A stretch of 64,000 nucleotides of DNA from Candidatus Thiocaldithrix dubininis (GCA_029972135.1 CP124755.1:2975001-3039000), one strand, 5' to 3'; numbered from the stretch's first letter, positions 1 to 10,080 are shown. Notes: generated from the letters alone by a model not told the origin. Made by a program: numbers and translations.

Positions 1-12
1 GGTATTGCTCAT
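1..12 (-). CDS. Start of a gene running off the left edge
   Basis: An ATG on the minus strand at 12-10 overlaps the TGA stop of the upstream sensor kinase (11-9) in the four-base ATGA arrangement typical of translational coupling. Only four codons (M-S-N-T) lie in the window. A response regulator is the expected partner of the kinase, but that is inference from position; nothing in four codons shows it. Confidence 0.45.
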
Positions 13-1307
13 AATAATTCTTCCTCATCAACTTCCTCTTCCATAATGGGTGGAATACCTAGCGGTAAGGTAAAACGTGCGCAAATGCCGCCATCTACCC
101 GTTGTTCTAATGTTAATTTGCCGTCATGCGCTTTTAAAATGGCGTCACAAATAGCCAAGCCCAAACCTGTGGCGGGGGTTTCGAGCATACCGGATTGCGT
201 AACACTTTCTAAACTAGGCGCAAGTAATACATTACTAGGAAAACCCGCGCCTCGGTCACATACCGAAATAATCGCCATGCTGATATTACGCTCAGCATAA
301 ATATCAATGGGTGTGCCCGCTGGTGTATATTTAGCCGCATTTTCCAATAAGTTGCCGACCACCCGTTCCATTAAAATGGCATCAAATTCCAACATAGGAA
401 AATCAGCGGGAATATGCACATGAATACTACGCTGCGCCAATGACACTTCTAATAACTTCAAGGCAGAACCGATCACTTCATCAATCGGTTGCCATTCTTT
501 ATGCAAGGTAAGCCGCCCCGCCGATAAACGCGCTAAATCCAGCAATTTGGTAACCATTTCTGCCAAACGTACCGATTGCTCGTGAATCGCTTCCACCATA
601 TCTTGCTGCATGAGTGATAAATTTTGATTTTGTGAATTGAGCGTATCGGTTAAACCGACTAAAGCGGTTAAGGGCGTGCGTAAATCGTGTGAGAGTGAAG
701 ATAAAATTGAGCTGCGTAAACGCTCTGATTCAATTTGCACCAGATTGGTTTGTGCCATATCCGCGTAATGTACCCGTTCCCGCGCAATATCCAGCAATGA
801 ACCGGCTGCACTGCTAAAGGGATAACGCGCTGCAACCTCTTCAACCTGCTTTAAGTCAACTGCACCTGCCAATTCCCGCGCCATTAAATATAACGATTGG
901 GCTAAGGCTTCACTCTCTTGTAAAGCACGATTCTGATCCAGTAATTTAGCGGACATTTGCCCTGCCATAAATGCTACCACCAGCAATACCATCAGCATTA
1001 AAGGATTGCCCACATTAGCAGCATTGAGAGCTAACGGTGGCGGTACAAACAGCACATTAAACATTAAGGCGGATAACACGGCGGCTAATACGGACGGCCA
1101 TTTACCCAACCATAAGGCGCATAAAAAGACGGCTAATAAATACAGCATAATGACGCTGGCAGAATCCAGCACATTGCCAAGTAAAAAGGCTAATAAGCTC
1201 ACCAGTAGGGGAAAGAGGCTGGCAACTAAATAAGCAAGGTAGCCATCCGGTTTGGTGATGCGTAAGGCCGCTAATAAAAAACTAATTGCAGACATTGTTT
1301 CTATCAC
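9..1307 (-). CDS. KdpD-like sensor histidine kinase without the KdpD N-terminal domain
   Basis: Membrane sensor kinase of a two-component system. Residues about 25-120 form a hydrophobic four-helix block like DUF4118 of KdpD. A linker and a shortened GAF-like stretch follow, then HisKA with the H-box at H207 (SLSHDLRTPL) and an HATPase domain with the N-box near N323 (NLLENAAKY), a G1 box DRGAGF at 351-356 and a G2 box GLGLAI at 381-386. At 432 residues it lacks the long cytoplasmic KdpD/Usp domain of full-length KdpD, so potassium sensing should not be assumed. The start is GTG at 1307; an ATG four codons in (1295) is an alternative, and neither has a strong Shine-Dalgarno. The C-terminus is acidic (EEEVDEEE). 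It lies just downstream of the acetate symporter but behind a terminator, so it is probably its own unit with the gene at the left edge. Confidence 0.88.
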   Translation of the reverse strand: MIETMSAISFLLAALRITKPDGYLAYLVASLFPLLVSLLAFLLGNVLDSASVIMLYLLAVFLCALWLGKWPSVLAAVLSALMFNVLFVPPPLALNAANVGNPLMLMVLLVVAFMAGQMSAKLLDQNRALQESEALAQSLYLMARELAGAVDLKQVEEVAARYPFSSAAGSLLDIARERVHYADMAQTNLVQIESERLRSSILSSLSHDLRTPLTALVGLTDTLNSQNQNLSLMQQDMVEAIHEQSVRLAEMVTKLLDLARLSAGRLTLHKEWQPIDEVIGSALKLLEVSLAQRSIHVHIPADFPMLEFDAILMERVVGNLLENAAKYTPAGTPIDIYAERNISMAIISVCDRGAGFPSNVLLAPSLESVTQSGMLETPATGLGLAICDAILKAHDGKLTLEQRVDGGICARFTLPLGIPPIMEEEVDEEELL

Positions 1308-1350
1308 TCATTGAAGCTAAGCAAGTATAAGTGCAGAACCCGTGCTGTAG

Positions 1351-1385
1351 ATAAGAAAAACCCCCGAACAAGCGGGGGTTCTTCA
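1351..1385 (-). terminator. Intrinsic terminator of the actP operon
   Basis: A GC-rich hairpin with arms AACCCCCG (1359-1366) and CGGGGGTT (1373-1380) around a six-base loop. Read on the minus strand it is followed by TTTTTCTT. It lies about 20 bases past the symporter stop codon. Confidence 0.85.
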
Positions 1386-1404
1386 GTGTCGTAATGACTA
1401 GGAG

Positions 1405-3438
1405 TTAGTGAGCGTGTGCCGCTTCTGCACCGATACCGGTGTTTTGACGTACATACAATTCATCCCACAATTCTTCTGAACGACGGTCACGCGTGAACAG
1501 AGACAGTAAGATAGTCACTAAGAAACCTAATGGAATAGAAATCAAACCAGGGTTTTTCAGTAAGAACCAAGGTTTTTCTAAGCCCATCATACTGGTAGTT
1601 TGGCCTTCAAATTTTTTCAGGTCTTCTTCAGCTTTGGCTTTAGATTTTTCTAAACCTGCAATAGCTTTTTCTTTCGCAGCTTTTTCTTTCTCATCAGTGA
1701 TAGAGGCTAAGTCTGCTTGAGCTTTTGCAATTTTTTCAGCAACGGGTGGAACAGCCGGTTTTTCAGCAGAAGCTTTCACTTCTTTCTTACAACCTTCCAT
1801 TGCAAACAGTTCGCACATGAAGCCACCTTGTGCAGGCGCTGCTTCAACCGCAGGTTTCGCAGGTTCACCTTCCAATACTTTTTTCGCATCCGCAATGACG
1901 GCTTTCGGATAAGTCATGTTAGGTGACAACATTACCAACAAGATAGCAGAGGCAGCACCAACGAACATACCTGCTACTACACCGTAAGTATTGGTTTTTT
2001 TCCAGTACAGGGTTAAGAACACAGCCGGTAAGTTAGAAGAAGCAGCAACCGCAAAGGCAAGTGCAACTAAGTGCGCAACGTTTTGACCTTTAGCGGCAAT
2101 ACCAACATAGATCGCTAATGCACCGATAATCACAGTAGAAATACGGGCAGCCGTTACTTGCTCTTGTGCGCTAGCGTGGTTACCACGGATAACACCTACG
2201 TATAAGTCATGAGACATAGCAGAAGCAGAAGCTAATACTAAACCTGCAACCACTGCAACGATAGTAGCGAAGGCAACCGCAGCAACGAAGGCTAAGAATA
2301 AGTTACCCATTAATGACTCAGGACCGCCACCGACGAATTGCGCTAACAATGGAGCAGCCATGTTGCCGCCTTTGTCTAAGGCTAAGATTGCAGATGGACC
2401 AACATTGATTGCAGAACCCATGCCTAAGAAGATAGTCATGACATAGAAGCCACCGATAATAGCCATTGCCCAGATAACGGAAGTACGTGCATCTTGTGCA
2501 GTTGGAACGGTGAAGAAGCGCATTAAGATGTGAGGCATACCCGCAGTACCTAAGACTAACGCCATACCTAAGGAAATTTGGTCAATTGGGTTTTTCAGAT
2601 ATAAACCGGGTTCTAAGAAACGTTGACCTAATTCGGCTGGTGTCATGTTAGTTGCAGCGTCACCAATTAATTTAGCCACTTGCGCTTGAACTTTAGGGTC
2701 AGCTACTACTGCATCTAAGAAGCCGGGGAAAGAGAAGCCATATTGACCCCAAGTGAATAATACTAAGATAACCGAAGCAGTTACTAACAAGACGGCTTTA
2801 ATGATTTGTACCCAAGTTGTGGCTTTCATACCACCGAATACAACATAAGTCAGCATTAAGATACCAACCACAATAACGGAAACTTCGTAATCAATACCCA
2901 CTAAGGTTTTAACTAAGACGCCGCCGCCTACCATTTGCGCAGTTAAGTAGAAGGTAGAAACCGTTACAGTAGAAACCGCCGCAATAACTTTGGCAGCTTT
3001 AGGGTCATTACGAAAGGCTAATATGTCACCTAAGGTATATTTACCAATGTTACGGCAGGGTTCAGCAATCACTAACAATACCGTAATATAAGCTACTAAC
3101 CAGCCTACAGAGTACATGAAACCATCGTAACCGTAGAGAGAGATCAGACCTGCAATCCCTAAGAAGGAAGCCGCAGATAAGTAGTCACCGGCAATCGCCC
3201 AGCCGTTTTGTACGCCTGTTACAGAACGACCCGCAGCATAGAAGTCTGCCGCAGAAGAGGTTTGTTTCGCTGCACGATAAGTTACATACATGGTCATGGA
3301 GATAATTGCCCCAAACACCAAGAATGTTAACCATTTGTATTTGTCATTAACTGCACCACCGTCCGCAGCCCAAGCGGCATCGCCGAGCATTAGCGTGGCA
3401 AGAATGGCTAGAGAGCTAGCCCATAACGTTTTCTTCAT
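1405..3438 (-). CDS. actP: Sodium:solute (cation/acetate-type) symporter with an unusual C-terminal insertion
   Basis: Inner-membrane symporter of the SSS family, closest in layout to ActP/VC_2705-type acetate permeases. It has a signal-like N-terminus (about 1-24) and many hydrophobic helices with typical motifs (AGDYLSAASFLG near 83-94, GTAGMPHILMRFFT near 297-310). The protein is 677 residues, about 100 longer than I expect for the family. The excess is a soluble segment at about 510-618 rich in Ala, Lys and Glu, with coiled-coil character at 565-612, lying before the last membrane helix (about 632-648). The start at 3438 is set by AGGAG seven bases upstream. It follows a DUF485 gene by 14 bases, the standard ActP-YjcH pairing. 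Acetate as substrate is inferred from family and pairing. Confidence 0.88.
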   Translation of the reverse strand: MKKTLWASSLAILATLMLGDAAWAADGGAVNDKYKWLTFLVFGAIISMTMYVTYRAAKQTSSAADFYAAGRSVTGVQNGWAIAGDYLSAASFLGIAGLISLYGYDGFMYSVGWLVAYITVLLVIAEPCRNIGKYTLGDILAFRNDPKAAKVIAAVSTVTVSTFYLTAQMVGGGVLVKTLVGIDYEVSVIVVGILMLTYVVFGGMKATTWVQIIKAVLLVTASVILVLFTWGQYGFSFPGFLDAVVADPKVQAQVAKLIGDAATNMTPAELGQRFLEPGLYLKNPIDQISLGMALVLGTAGMPHILMRFFTVPTAQDARTSVIWAMAIIGGFYVMTIFLGMGSAINVGPSAILALDKGGNMAAPLLAQFVGGGPESLMGNLFLAFVAAVAFATIVAVVAGLVLASASAMSHDLYVGVIRGNHASAQEQVTAARISTVIIGALAIYVGIAAKGQNVAHLVALAFAVAASSNLPAVFLTLYWKKTNTYGVVAGMFVGAASAILLVMLSPNMTYPKAVIADAKKVLEGEPAKPAVEAAPAQGGFMCELFAMEGCKKEVKASAEKPAVPPVAEKIAKAQADLASITDEKEKAAKEKAIAGLEKSKAKAEEDLKKFEGQTTSMMGLEKPWFLLKNPGLISIPLGFLVTILLSLFTRDRRSEELWDELYVRQNTGIGAEAAHAH

Positions 3439-3452
3439 AGACTTGCTCCTAC

Positions 3453-3767
3453 TTAGTTCAACAAGTGTGCATCACGTACGATTTCAGCAGACATTGCATC
3501 GAAATCACGGTTAGCACGACGCGCATAGATAGCGGCTATAGACCATGCTACTACGAACTCAGACAGTGCAAATAACAAACCTACGTTTACTGGACCCCAG
3601 ACTTTAATTTTGAATAAGTCTTGGTAGTACGCAGCACCAATAGGTAGCATGAAGTAATAGATAATTGAAAAGATCATCAGACTCCACAAGAAGGTGGTTT
3701 TCTTCTTGTGTAATGCCTGGAAGCGCGGATCGTGGTCGATCGCAGCCCAGTTGACTGTCGTTGCCAT
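3453..3767 (-). CDS. DUF485 inner-membrane protein, symporter partner (YjcH-like)
   Basis: Small membrane protein of 104 residues with two hydrophobic helices (about 28-47 and 62-83), matching the DUF485 family that is usually co-transcribed with ActP. The reading frame is open to 3806, but ATG at 3767 is preferred because GGAGGAG lies about seven bases upstream and the family normally starts close to this point. Its function is unknown; it probably assists or accompanies the symporter. The 235 bases upstream (to 4002) must hold the operon promoter. I could not identify a convincing -35/-10 pair there, only AT-rich stretches and a short hairpin (GGGT...ACCC). Confidence 0.85.
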   Translation of the reverse strand: MATTVNWAAIDHDPRFQALHKKKTTFLWSLMIFSIIYYFMLPIGAAYYQDLFKIKVWGPVNVGLLFALSEFVVAWSIAAIYARRANRDFDAMSAEIVRDAHLLN

Positions 3768-4002
3768 TACATGACTCCTCCGTTTGAAAAAAAACTCCTC
3801 ATACACACTACAACTGTGGTTTAGTGTTGGGTATTACACCCTTTGTTTAAGCTTTTTACTTATAATGTTAACAATCTACAAACTGTAGCTAATGAAAGTA
3901 CCAAGTAATCAGCGTTTTGCCTAGCCCCAATTCCCTGATTAGCGCCAATCATGTCATCAGTTGTGTAAAAAAGCTGTAAACAATTCTATTTATTTCTACA
4001 CT

Positions 4003-4470
4003 TTATCTGTCAGAACTTGACTCTTGCGAAGTAGCATTGGCTAATAACTTATCCGGCATTTTGCCAAATATTTGAGCAAGCAATAACTGCGACGTTTGGT
4101 GAATAAACGCTTTGCTTAAAGTACGCGGTGCGAATAGTACATTGTCGACAAAATCTTGATTAATAAACACAAGATCATCGGCTTTTGCGACAAACGCTGT
4201 GTTAATAGTAATTCGGGCAATACGCCCTAAATTGATACCCCGCCCGTCATCTAAAATTAATATGTGGGGACATAACTGGCGATAAGGGTCTGGTCGTGGA
4301 AAATCGACAATAGCTAAAAGGGTTAGGGCTTTATCGCTGAACCGCACGCCCGCGTTTATTTCCGTTGAATTGATTTCGACAATATATAAGGGTTGTCCAA
4401 TTAATTGTCGTAAATGTTCAACCTGCTGGTAATAATCGGCGTGTGGCCATAATTCGGTTGTATTATGCAT
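4003..4470 (-). CDS. Conserved-looking hypothetical cytoplasmic protein
   Basis: A 155-residue protein I do not recognise. It has no signal peptide or membrane segment. The centre reads as a compact alpha/beta domain (repeated short hydrophobic strands such as LYIVEI, LTLLAIV, HILILDDG, NLGRIARI), and the last 12 residues are Ser/Glu/Asp-rich and probably disordered. It starts at ATG 4470 without a clear Shine-Dalgarno and stands alone between the divergent amgK-murU pair and the actP operon. Normal codon use and a long clean frame support a real gene. No function can be assigned from sequence. Confidence 0.6.
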   Translation of the reverse strand: MHNTTELWPHADYYQQVEHLRQLIGQPLYIVEINSTEINAGVRFSDKALTLLAIVDFPRPDPYRQLCPHILILDDGRGINLGRIARITINTAFVAKADDLVFINQDFVDNVLFAPRTLSKAFIHQTSQLLLAQIFGKMPDKLLANATSQESSSDR

Positions 4471-4555
4471 AAAATATGTCTAATTATCATTCAATCTGTA
4501 GTCAGGTTTACGTGCTACGATAAAGCTTTAATTTTTTAGCACCAAGAGGACAAGC

Positions 4556-5584
4556 ATGTCCGTAACCGCCAATGTTATGATACAGGATGCACGTCTTGAA
4601 CAGTTAACTCAATGGGTTCAGCATTTACCCGGTTGGGAAAAAGCCGTGTTGCGCCCTGCTTCAGCAGATGCCAGTTTTCGCCGTTATTTCCGGGCGCATA
4701 CTAGCGAAGGTACGGCCATTTGCATGGATGCGCCGCCGGATAAAGAAGACATTCGTCCTTTCTTAGATATTACAGAACGCTTAGCCGCTACCGGTGTACA
4801 TGTTCCCAAAATACTAGGAAAAAATCTATTTGATGGCTTCTTACTCCTTGAAGATTTAGGCAATACGCATTACTTAAGTCAGCTAAATCCGCAATCAGTA
4901 CAAGATTTATACGCGGATGCCTTACATGCTTTGCTCAACATGCAGCAAGCCGACTGCAATTATTTACCAGCGTATAATGAACAACGCCTACGCGATGAAA
5001 TGCGTTTAATGCCCGAATGGTTTTTAAAAACCCATTTAGGCTTAAGTGATACCGATATTCCTTGGGAATTGATAGACAGTACGTTTGAAGCTTTAGTTGA
5101 AGTTGCGATTGGGCAACCCGTCGCGTTTGTACATCGGGATTATCACTCTCGTAATTTAATGGTCACGCAGCCAGACAATCCGGGCATTATTGACTACCAA
5201 GACGCGGTTATTGGTCCTGCAACTTACGATTTAGTGTCGTTATTGCGCGACTGTTATATTGTTTGGCCACAAACGCGAGTTGAATGGTGGGTCGAGTGCT
5301 ATCGTAAAGAAGCCATTGCAATGGGTATTATTCCTCCCGTAGACCAACACGATTTCTTACGTTGGTTCGATCTCATGGGCTTACAACGCCACCTCAAAGT
5401 CTTAGGTATCTTTGCACGCCTTAATCATCGCGATGGCAAAGCGGCTTATCTACAAGATTTACCATTAGTCTTAAGTTACGTCTTAACCATTGGCGCTAAA
5501 CATTATGAAACCGCGCAATTAGTCGAGTGGATGCGTCAAGCCGGTATTCCACAGCGTATTGGTTTAGTTGATATTCCAGCCTAG
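4556..5584 (+). CDS. amgK: N-acetylmuramate/N-acetylglucosamine anomeric kinase
   Basis: AmgK phosphorylates the anomeric hydroxyl of MurNAc (and GlcNAc) released during cell-wall turnover, feeding UDP-MurNAc recycling without the MurQ route. The 342-residue protein has an aminoglycoside-phosphotransferase fold. Visible motifs are the N-terminal ASADASFRRYFR block (35-46), the catalytic loop HRDYHSRN (193-200) and the metal-binding IIDYQDA (211-217), followed by the family-specific GLQRHLKVLGIFARL. The start at 4556 has AGAGGA upstream. The murU gene follows after 12 bases, the classic amgK-murU pair. Confidence 0.95.
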   Translation: MSVTANVMIQDARLEQLTQWVQHLPGWEKAVLRPASADASFRRYFRAHTSEGTAICMDAPPDKEDIRPFLDITERLAATGVHVPKILGKNLFDGFLLLEDLGNTHYLSQLNPQSVQDLYADALHALLNMQQADCNYLPAYNEQRLRDEMRLMPEWFLKTHLGLSDTDIPWELIDSTFEALVEVAIGQPVAFVHRDYHSRNLMVTQPDNPGIIDYQDAVIGPATYDLVSLLRDCYIVWPQTRVEWWVECYRKEAIAMGIIPPVDQHDFLRWFDLMGLQRHLKVLGIFARLNHRDGKAAYLQDLPLVLSYVLTIGAKHYETAQLVEWMRQAGIPQRIGLVDIPA

Positions 5585-5596
5585 GAAACAATATAC

Positions 5597-6271
5597 ATGA
5601 AAGCTATGATTCTAGCGGCGGGCTTAGGCACGCGTATGCGTCCTTTAACTGATCATACGCCAAAACCGTTATTAAACGCGGGTGGCAAACCGTTGATTGT
5701 TTGGCATATTGAAAAGTTAGCGGCCGCAGGCTTTCAAGATATTATTATCAATTTAGCATGGTTGGGTTGGCAAATACCCGAAGCCTTAGGCGACGGCGCA
5801 CAATGGGGCGTACGCTTACATTATTCGGATGAACAACAAGAAGGCGCATTAGAAACGGCGGGCGGTATTATTAAAGCCTTACCGCTATTAGGAGCAGAAC
5901 CTTTTTTAGTATTAAACGGTGATGTTTGGTGTGATTATCAACCTAGCCAATGGACACTTGCTGCCAATCAACTTGCACACTTAATTTTAGTCCCAAATCC
6001 TACCCATCATCCACAAGGTGATTTTGCATTATGGGATCAGCAAGTTTATAGCACAGGCGAACCTAGATTCACCTTTAGCGGCATTGGCTATTATCGACCT
6101 GAATTATTTGCAGGCTTAGCTTACGGTAAACGCCCGCTTGCGCCGTTACTACGCGAAGCAATGTCGCACCATCAGGTTAGTGGCGAAATATTCACGGGCG
6201 ACTGGCGCGACATTGGCACGCCAGAACGTTTACAAGAATTAGATAGCCAGCTCGCACGCTTGCCAAATTAA
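5597..6271 (+). CDS. murU: N-acetylmuramate alpha-1-phosphate uridylyltransferase
   Basis: MurU converts MurNAc-1-phosphate and UTP to UDP-MurNAc, the second step of the AmgK/MurU recycling route. The 224-residue protein is a single sugar nucleotidyltransferase domain with the signature GLGTRMRPLT (9-18), the downstream PKPLL lysine, and a FLVLNGDVW metal-site strand near 102-110. It lacks the C-terminal beta-helix of GlmU-like enzymes, which fits the short MurU form. AGGAA lies upstream of the start. It is co-directional with and 12 bases from amgK. Confidence 0.95.
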   Translation: MKAMILAAGLGTRMRPLTDHTPKPLLNAGGKPLIVWHIEKLAAAGFQDIIINLAWLGWQIPEALGDGAQWGVRLHYSDEQQEGALETAGGIIKALPLLGAEPFLVLNGDVWCDYQPSQWTLAANQLAHLILVPNPTHHPQGDFALWDQQVYSTGEPRFTFSGIGYYRPELFAGLAYGKRPLAPLLREAMSHHQVSGEIFTGDWRDIGTPERLQELDSQLARLPN

Positions 6272-6275
6272 GCTC

Positions 6276-7265
6276 TTAATTGGGATGCACATATTCGTAT
6301 GGATCATCCCGATAGCCGTTTTCGACACCTTTAATCGCAATGGCAACAGCATCATGCGCATGCAAGCTTTCCATATGATTGACGCGCACCCAAAAATCCG
6401 CCACCTCATCTGCTTCAGATAGCGACTGTTTTAAACGACGCGCAGCATCTTCACAGAACATTAGGTTTGCTGCATTTAAACGCGCAAATTCTTGCTCATC
6501 TTCACGCTTTACAGTTGCTTGCACAGGAGTTTTTAAAGCGCTTTCTACTTGATCAATTAAGGCTGTAATGGGAAAACTATTACCACTGACATTCGCTAAT
6601 TTAACGCGAATTTGCGCAATACTTCGCTGACTGTGCGGTGTGGCGCGAATGCCTTGGGTCGTACCTAACCAATCGTAAACCGCTTGCGAGTCCACTAATT
6701 GCGTTTCTGACCCAAAGGTTTCTTTAAATCCTTCTTGAATCAATTGCCGGGCTAAGGCAGCAGAACAGGGACAAGTCGAGGAATATGGCACTTCCAGCAT
6801 TAATTCATAATCAATTTGACCTTGCTTTAAGGTAGCCGCTACGCGTACTGGATAATTTTTCCAACCGCTATTCGCACTTAATAAAGAATTACGGCGTTCA
6901 TAATAATCAAACCGGCATTCTAGATAAGCAGCATTACTGAGTTCACCGTGTGATTCGACAAATTGTGTAATCGTATGGCGAATCGTATCAGGTGATAAAT
7001 TATGCATTGCCAGACTATTGTCTAAGGCCAAATATAAGCGCGACATGTGAATCCCTTTACTGGTCGGGTCAATTAAATTCACATAAGCCTGCACTCGCGC
7101 TAAGACTTGCGCCTGTTCCCCTGTTGGATTCGCCACGAAAATTGGTAACTCGATTTGACTCATGCCTACCCAATTCAGCGTACCTTGGGGAGCGGATAAC
7201 GGTTGATTAGCCACATCCGGCATAACTGCACAGGGCAGCGCTTGACAGGCATTTATTGCACTCAT
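6276..7265 (-). CDS. folE2: GTP cyclohydrolase IB, metal-promiscuous type
   Basis: Converts GTP to 7,8-dihydroneopterin triphosphate for folate and queuosine-type pathways. The 329-residue sequence matches the FolE2 (COG1469) family, not FolE: it has the early SQIELPI strand, GIHMSRLY (71-78) and a CPCS motif with C165 and C167. FolE2 enzymes do not need zinc and often replace FolE under zinc limitation. The start at 7265 is supported by AGAGGAT six bases upstream. It ends four bases from the end of convergent murU. I looked for a palindromic Zur-type operator upstream (7266-7382) and saw none. Confidence 0.93.
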   Translation of the reverse strand: MSAINACQALPCAVMPDVANQPLSAPQGTLNWVGMSQIELPIFVANPTGEQAQVLARVQAYVNLIDPTSKGIHMSRLYLALDNSLAMHNLSPDTIRHTITQFVESHGELSNAAYLECRFDYYERRNSLLSANSGWKNYPVRVAATLKQGQIDYELMLEVPYSSTCPCSAALARQLIQEGFKETFGSETQLVDSQAVYDWLGTTQGIRATPHSQRSIAQIRVKLANVSGNSFPITALIDQVESALKTPVQATVKREDEQEFARLNAANLMFCEDAARRLKQSLSEADEVADFWVRVNHMESLHAHDAVAIAIKGVENGYRDDPYEYVHPN

Positions 7266-7382
7266 GGGTGATCCTCTAACAATCGGAGCTATGGAAATAG
7301 ATTGGGGTCAACGTAACAAAACTCAAACCATAGCCGCAAGTTACCCGATTTATCGACCGACTTTAAGTCTCGGTGGTAGAAA

Positions 7383-7871
7383 TTATAAAATTTTACGCTG
7401 TATGTAAAAATAACCTAATAATGCGTGATAGATGGGCCACACCATAATACTGCTCAACAAGGGTTGCCAATACACTAAGCCGCCTAAACGATTACCTGTA
7501 AAACCTTGAATCCACAAGTTAATCAGCATATAAAGCCCGACCGAAACAACTAACAAAGCAATTTGTTGTAAGAAGGATTCGGGACTCATGCGAAAACTTA
7601 GACGTACCGCCACATATGCCACCACAATAAAGCCTAATGCATGCTGCCCTAAAATAGAGCCGTATAAGGTGTCAATAATTAAACCTGTAACAAACGCTAA
7701 ACCTAAGCTCAGGCGATCTTGAATAATCAATGCCCAATGTACCAAGGTTAAGGCAATCCATTCCGGTCGCCATAATGACCAATAATCACCCAATGGAATT
7801 AAGGTCAATAGCATGGCAATAATTAAGGTGACCAGTACCGCACCCGGAAAACGAGGGTCTTTATTTAACAT
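7383..7871 (-). CDS. mreD: Rod shape-determining membrane protein MreD
   Basis: Integral membrane component of the elongasome that works with MreB and MreC to guide sidewall peptidoglycan synthesis. The 162-residue protein is almost entirely hydrophobic, with about five predicted helices and the family pattern PEWIALTLVHWAL...GLAFVTGLIIDTLYG split across helices 2 and 3. It begins directly after the mreC stop codon and is the last gene of mreBCD. The sequence after its stop is not an obvious terminator. Confidence 0.93.
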   Translation of the reverse strand: MLNKDPRFPGAVLVTLIIAMLLTLIPLGDYWSLWRPEWIALTLVHWALIIQDRLSLGLAFVTGLIIDTLYGSILGQHALGFIVVAYVAVRLSFRMSPESFLQQIALLVVSVGLYMLINLWIQGFTGNRLGGLVYWQPLLSSIMVWPIYHALLGYFYIQRKIL

Positions 7872-8879
7872 TTAGTGACCCCCTGCGGGCTTAGTATTAT
7901 TACGACGCGCATGCCGAGGCTCAGGCTCGTGATGCTCTTTTTTATCATCTTTTTTAGCGTTGACGTCTTTAATAGTGGGTTCTGGTTTAACGCGTGCTTC
8001 CGCAGGTGCTGGACTGGGAGGCGGTGCACCCGGTTTGCGCCAAACTAATAAAACTTCCCGAGTGGCTTCATAATTTGTTAACGGTTGCGCCTTAACCGTG
8101 GCAAAGGAATCACCTTGTTTAAACTCAACCCCTTGCGGAATAACTTGTGCTACTGGAAAATCAGCCGGAAAAATGCCCCCTAAACCGGAAGACACAAAAA
8201 TATCGCCTTCGCGCACTTTGGTATTTGCCGGAAGGTTTTTAATTTCTAAGACACCCCCCCGTCCTGTTCCGCTGGCTAAGGCACGCTCACCATCACGCTG
8301 ATTACGCACAGGAATCGTATGCCCCCGATCCACCAACTGCATAACCGTTGCACTTAATGGGGTTACCGCAATAACTTGCCCGTAAATATTACCGCCTGCC
8401 AACACTACTTGCCCTTCAAACACGCCGTCGTTTGCGCCTTTATTAATCGTTACCACGCCGCGAATGCGATCATTGGCCGCTTCTAAGGTCTCGGCCATCA
8501 CAAAGTCATATTCTTCATGCGGTGCTGATTTTAAAAGATTATGTAAACGCTGGTTTTCTTGTTGTAAGGAGCTAAGTGATTGCTGTTGAGCCTCATAATA
8601 TTGCACGCGACTTTTTAGAGCGCTATTTTCCATTGCAAGTGTAGTTTGCGCGGTAAAATAACCTGCCGTGCGGTTATAGAAACGGTGAGGTGAATCCACG
8701 CTAACTAATAACGGATACGCTGCAATTGAAGATAAGGTACGCACAGGCACTAAGACAGTAGGATCACGATAATCCACTGCCATTAGGCTTAAAGCGCCCA
8801 GCACCAATAGCATAAACCGAAAGGAATAGCCCGGCGTGGAGTGATAATTTATGTCGTTAATAATAGCCTCCGCTGCCAA
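7872..8879 (-). CDS. mreC: Rod shape-determining protein MreC
   Basis: Periplasmic scaffold of the elongasome. The 335 residues comprise a short cytoplasmic start, one membrane helix (about 20-38, ending before DYRDP), a coiled coil (about 75-115) and the MreC beta domains (GAND...GQVVL...GQVIAVTPLSATVMQL segments). A Pro/charged tail of about 60 residues ends in a His/Arg-rich stretch. The best-supported start is TTG at 8879, seven bases after AGGGGAT. The nearby ATG at 8888 is out of frame and stops after nine codons, and the next in-frame ATG lies inside the membrane helix. MreD follows immediately. Confidence 0.93.
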   Translation of the reverse strand: MAAEAIINDINYHSTPGYSFRFMLLVLGALSLMAVDYRDPTVLVPVRTLSSIAAYPLLVSVDSPHRFYNRTAGYFTAQTTLAMENSALKSRVQYYEAQQQSLSSLQQENQRLHNLLKSAPHEEYDFVMAETLEAANDRIRGVVTINKGANDGVFEGQVVLAGGNIYGQVIAVTPLSATVMQLVDRGHTIPVRNQRDGERALASGTGRGGVLEIKNLPANTKVREGDIFVSSGLGGIFPADFPVAQVIPQGVEFKQGDSFATVKAQPLTNYEATREVLLVWRKPGAPPPSPAPAEARVKPEPTIKDVNAKKDDKKEHHEPEPRHARRNNTKPAGGH

Positions 8880-8895
8880 CTGGCATCCCCTATTC

Positions 8896-9945
<1,050 letters not shown>

Positions 9946-10037
9946 TTAATAAATCCAGCTATAGCTTGAAAAAGAAACGGGTGGCCCACATCCTGTTTGG
10001 TTGTAATTATTCCATGTACAGAACCCCATTGAGCGCC

Positions 10038-10080
10038 CCCAAAATGGTTTGCTAAATGTAGCAATCACCACCATTTTGGG
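10038..10080. promoter_or_regulatory. Nested inverted repeat between divergent mreB and hslO
   Basis: A perfect 11-base inverted repeat, CCCAAAATGGT at 10038-10048 and ACCATTTTGGG at 10070-10080, encloses a second five-base inverted repeat (TTGCT 10049-10053, AGCAA 10060-10064). It lies 96-138 bases from the mreB start and about 92 bases before hslO. It could be a paired operator or an RNA hairpin. It has no U-tract, so it is not a standard terminator. Confidence 0.5.

Noticed and set aside
7266..7382. Zur operator upstream of folE2
   Set aside because: I saw no convincing AT-rich palindrome of the Zur type; absence by eye is not proof, so no site is claimed.
8253..8260. Seven-base C tract in mreC and a seven-base G tract in the PatZ-type gene (near 33733) as phase-variable sites
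   Set aside because: Both frames are intact, the tracts are short, and neither gene is a typical phase-variable surface function.
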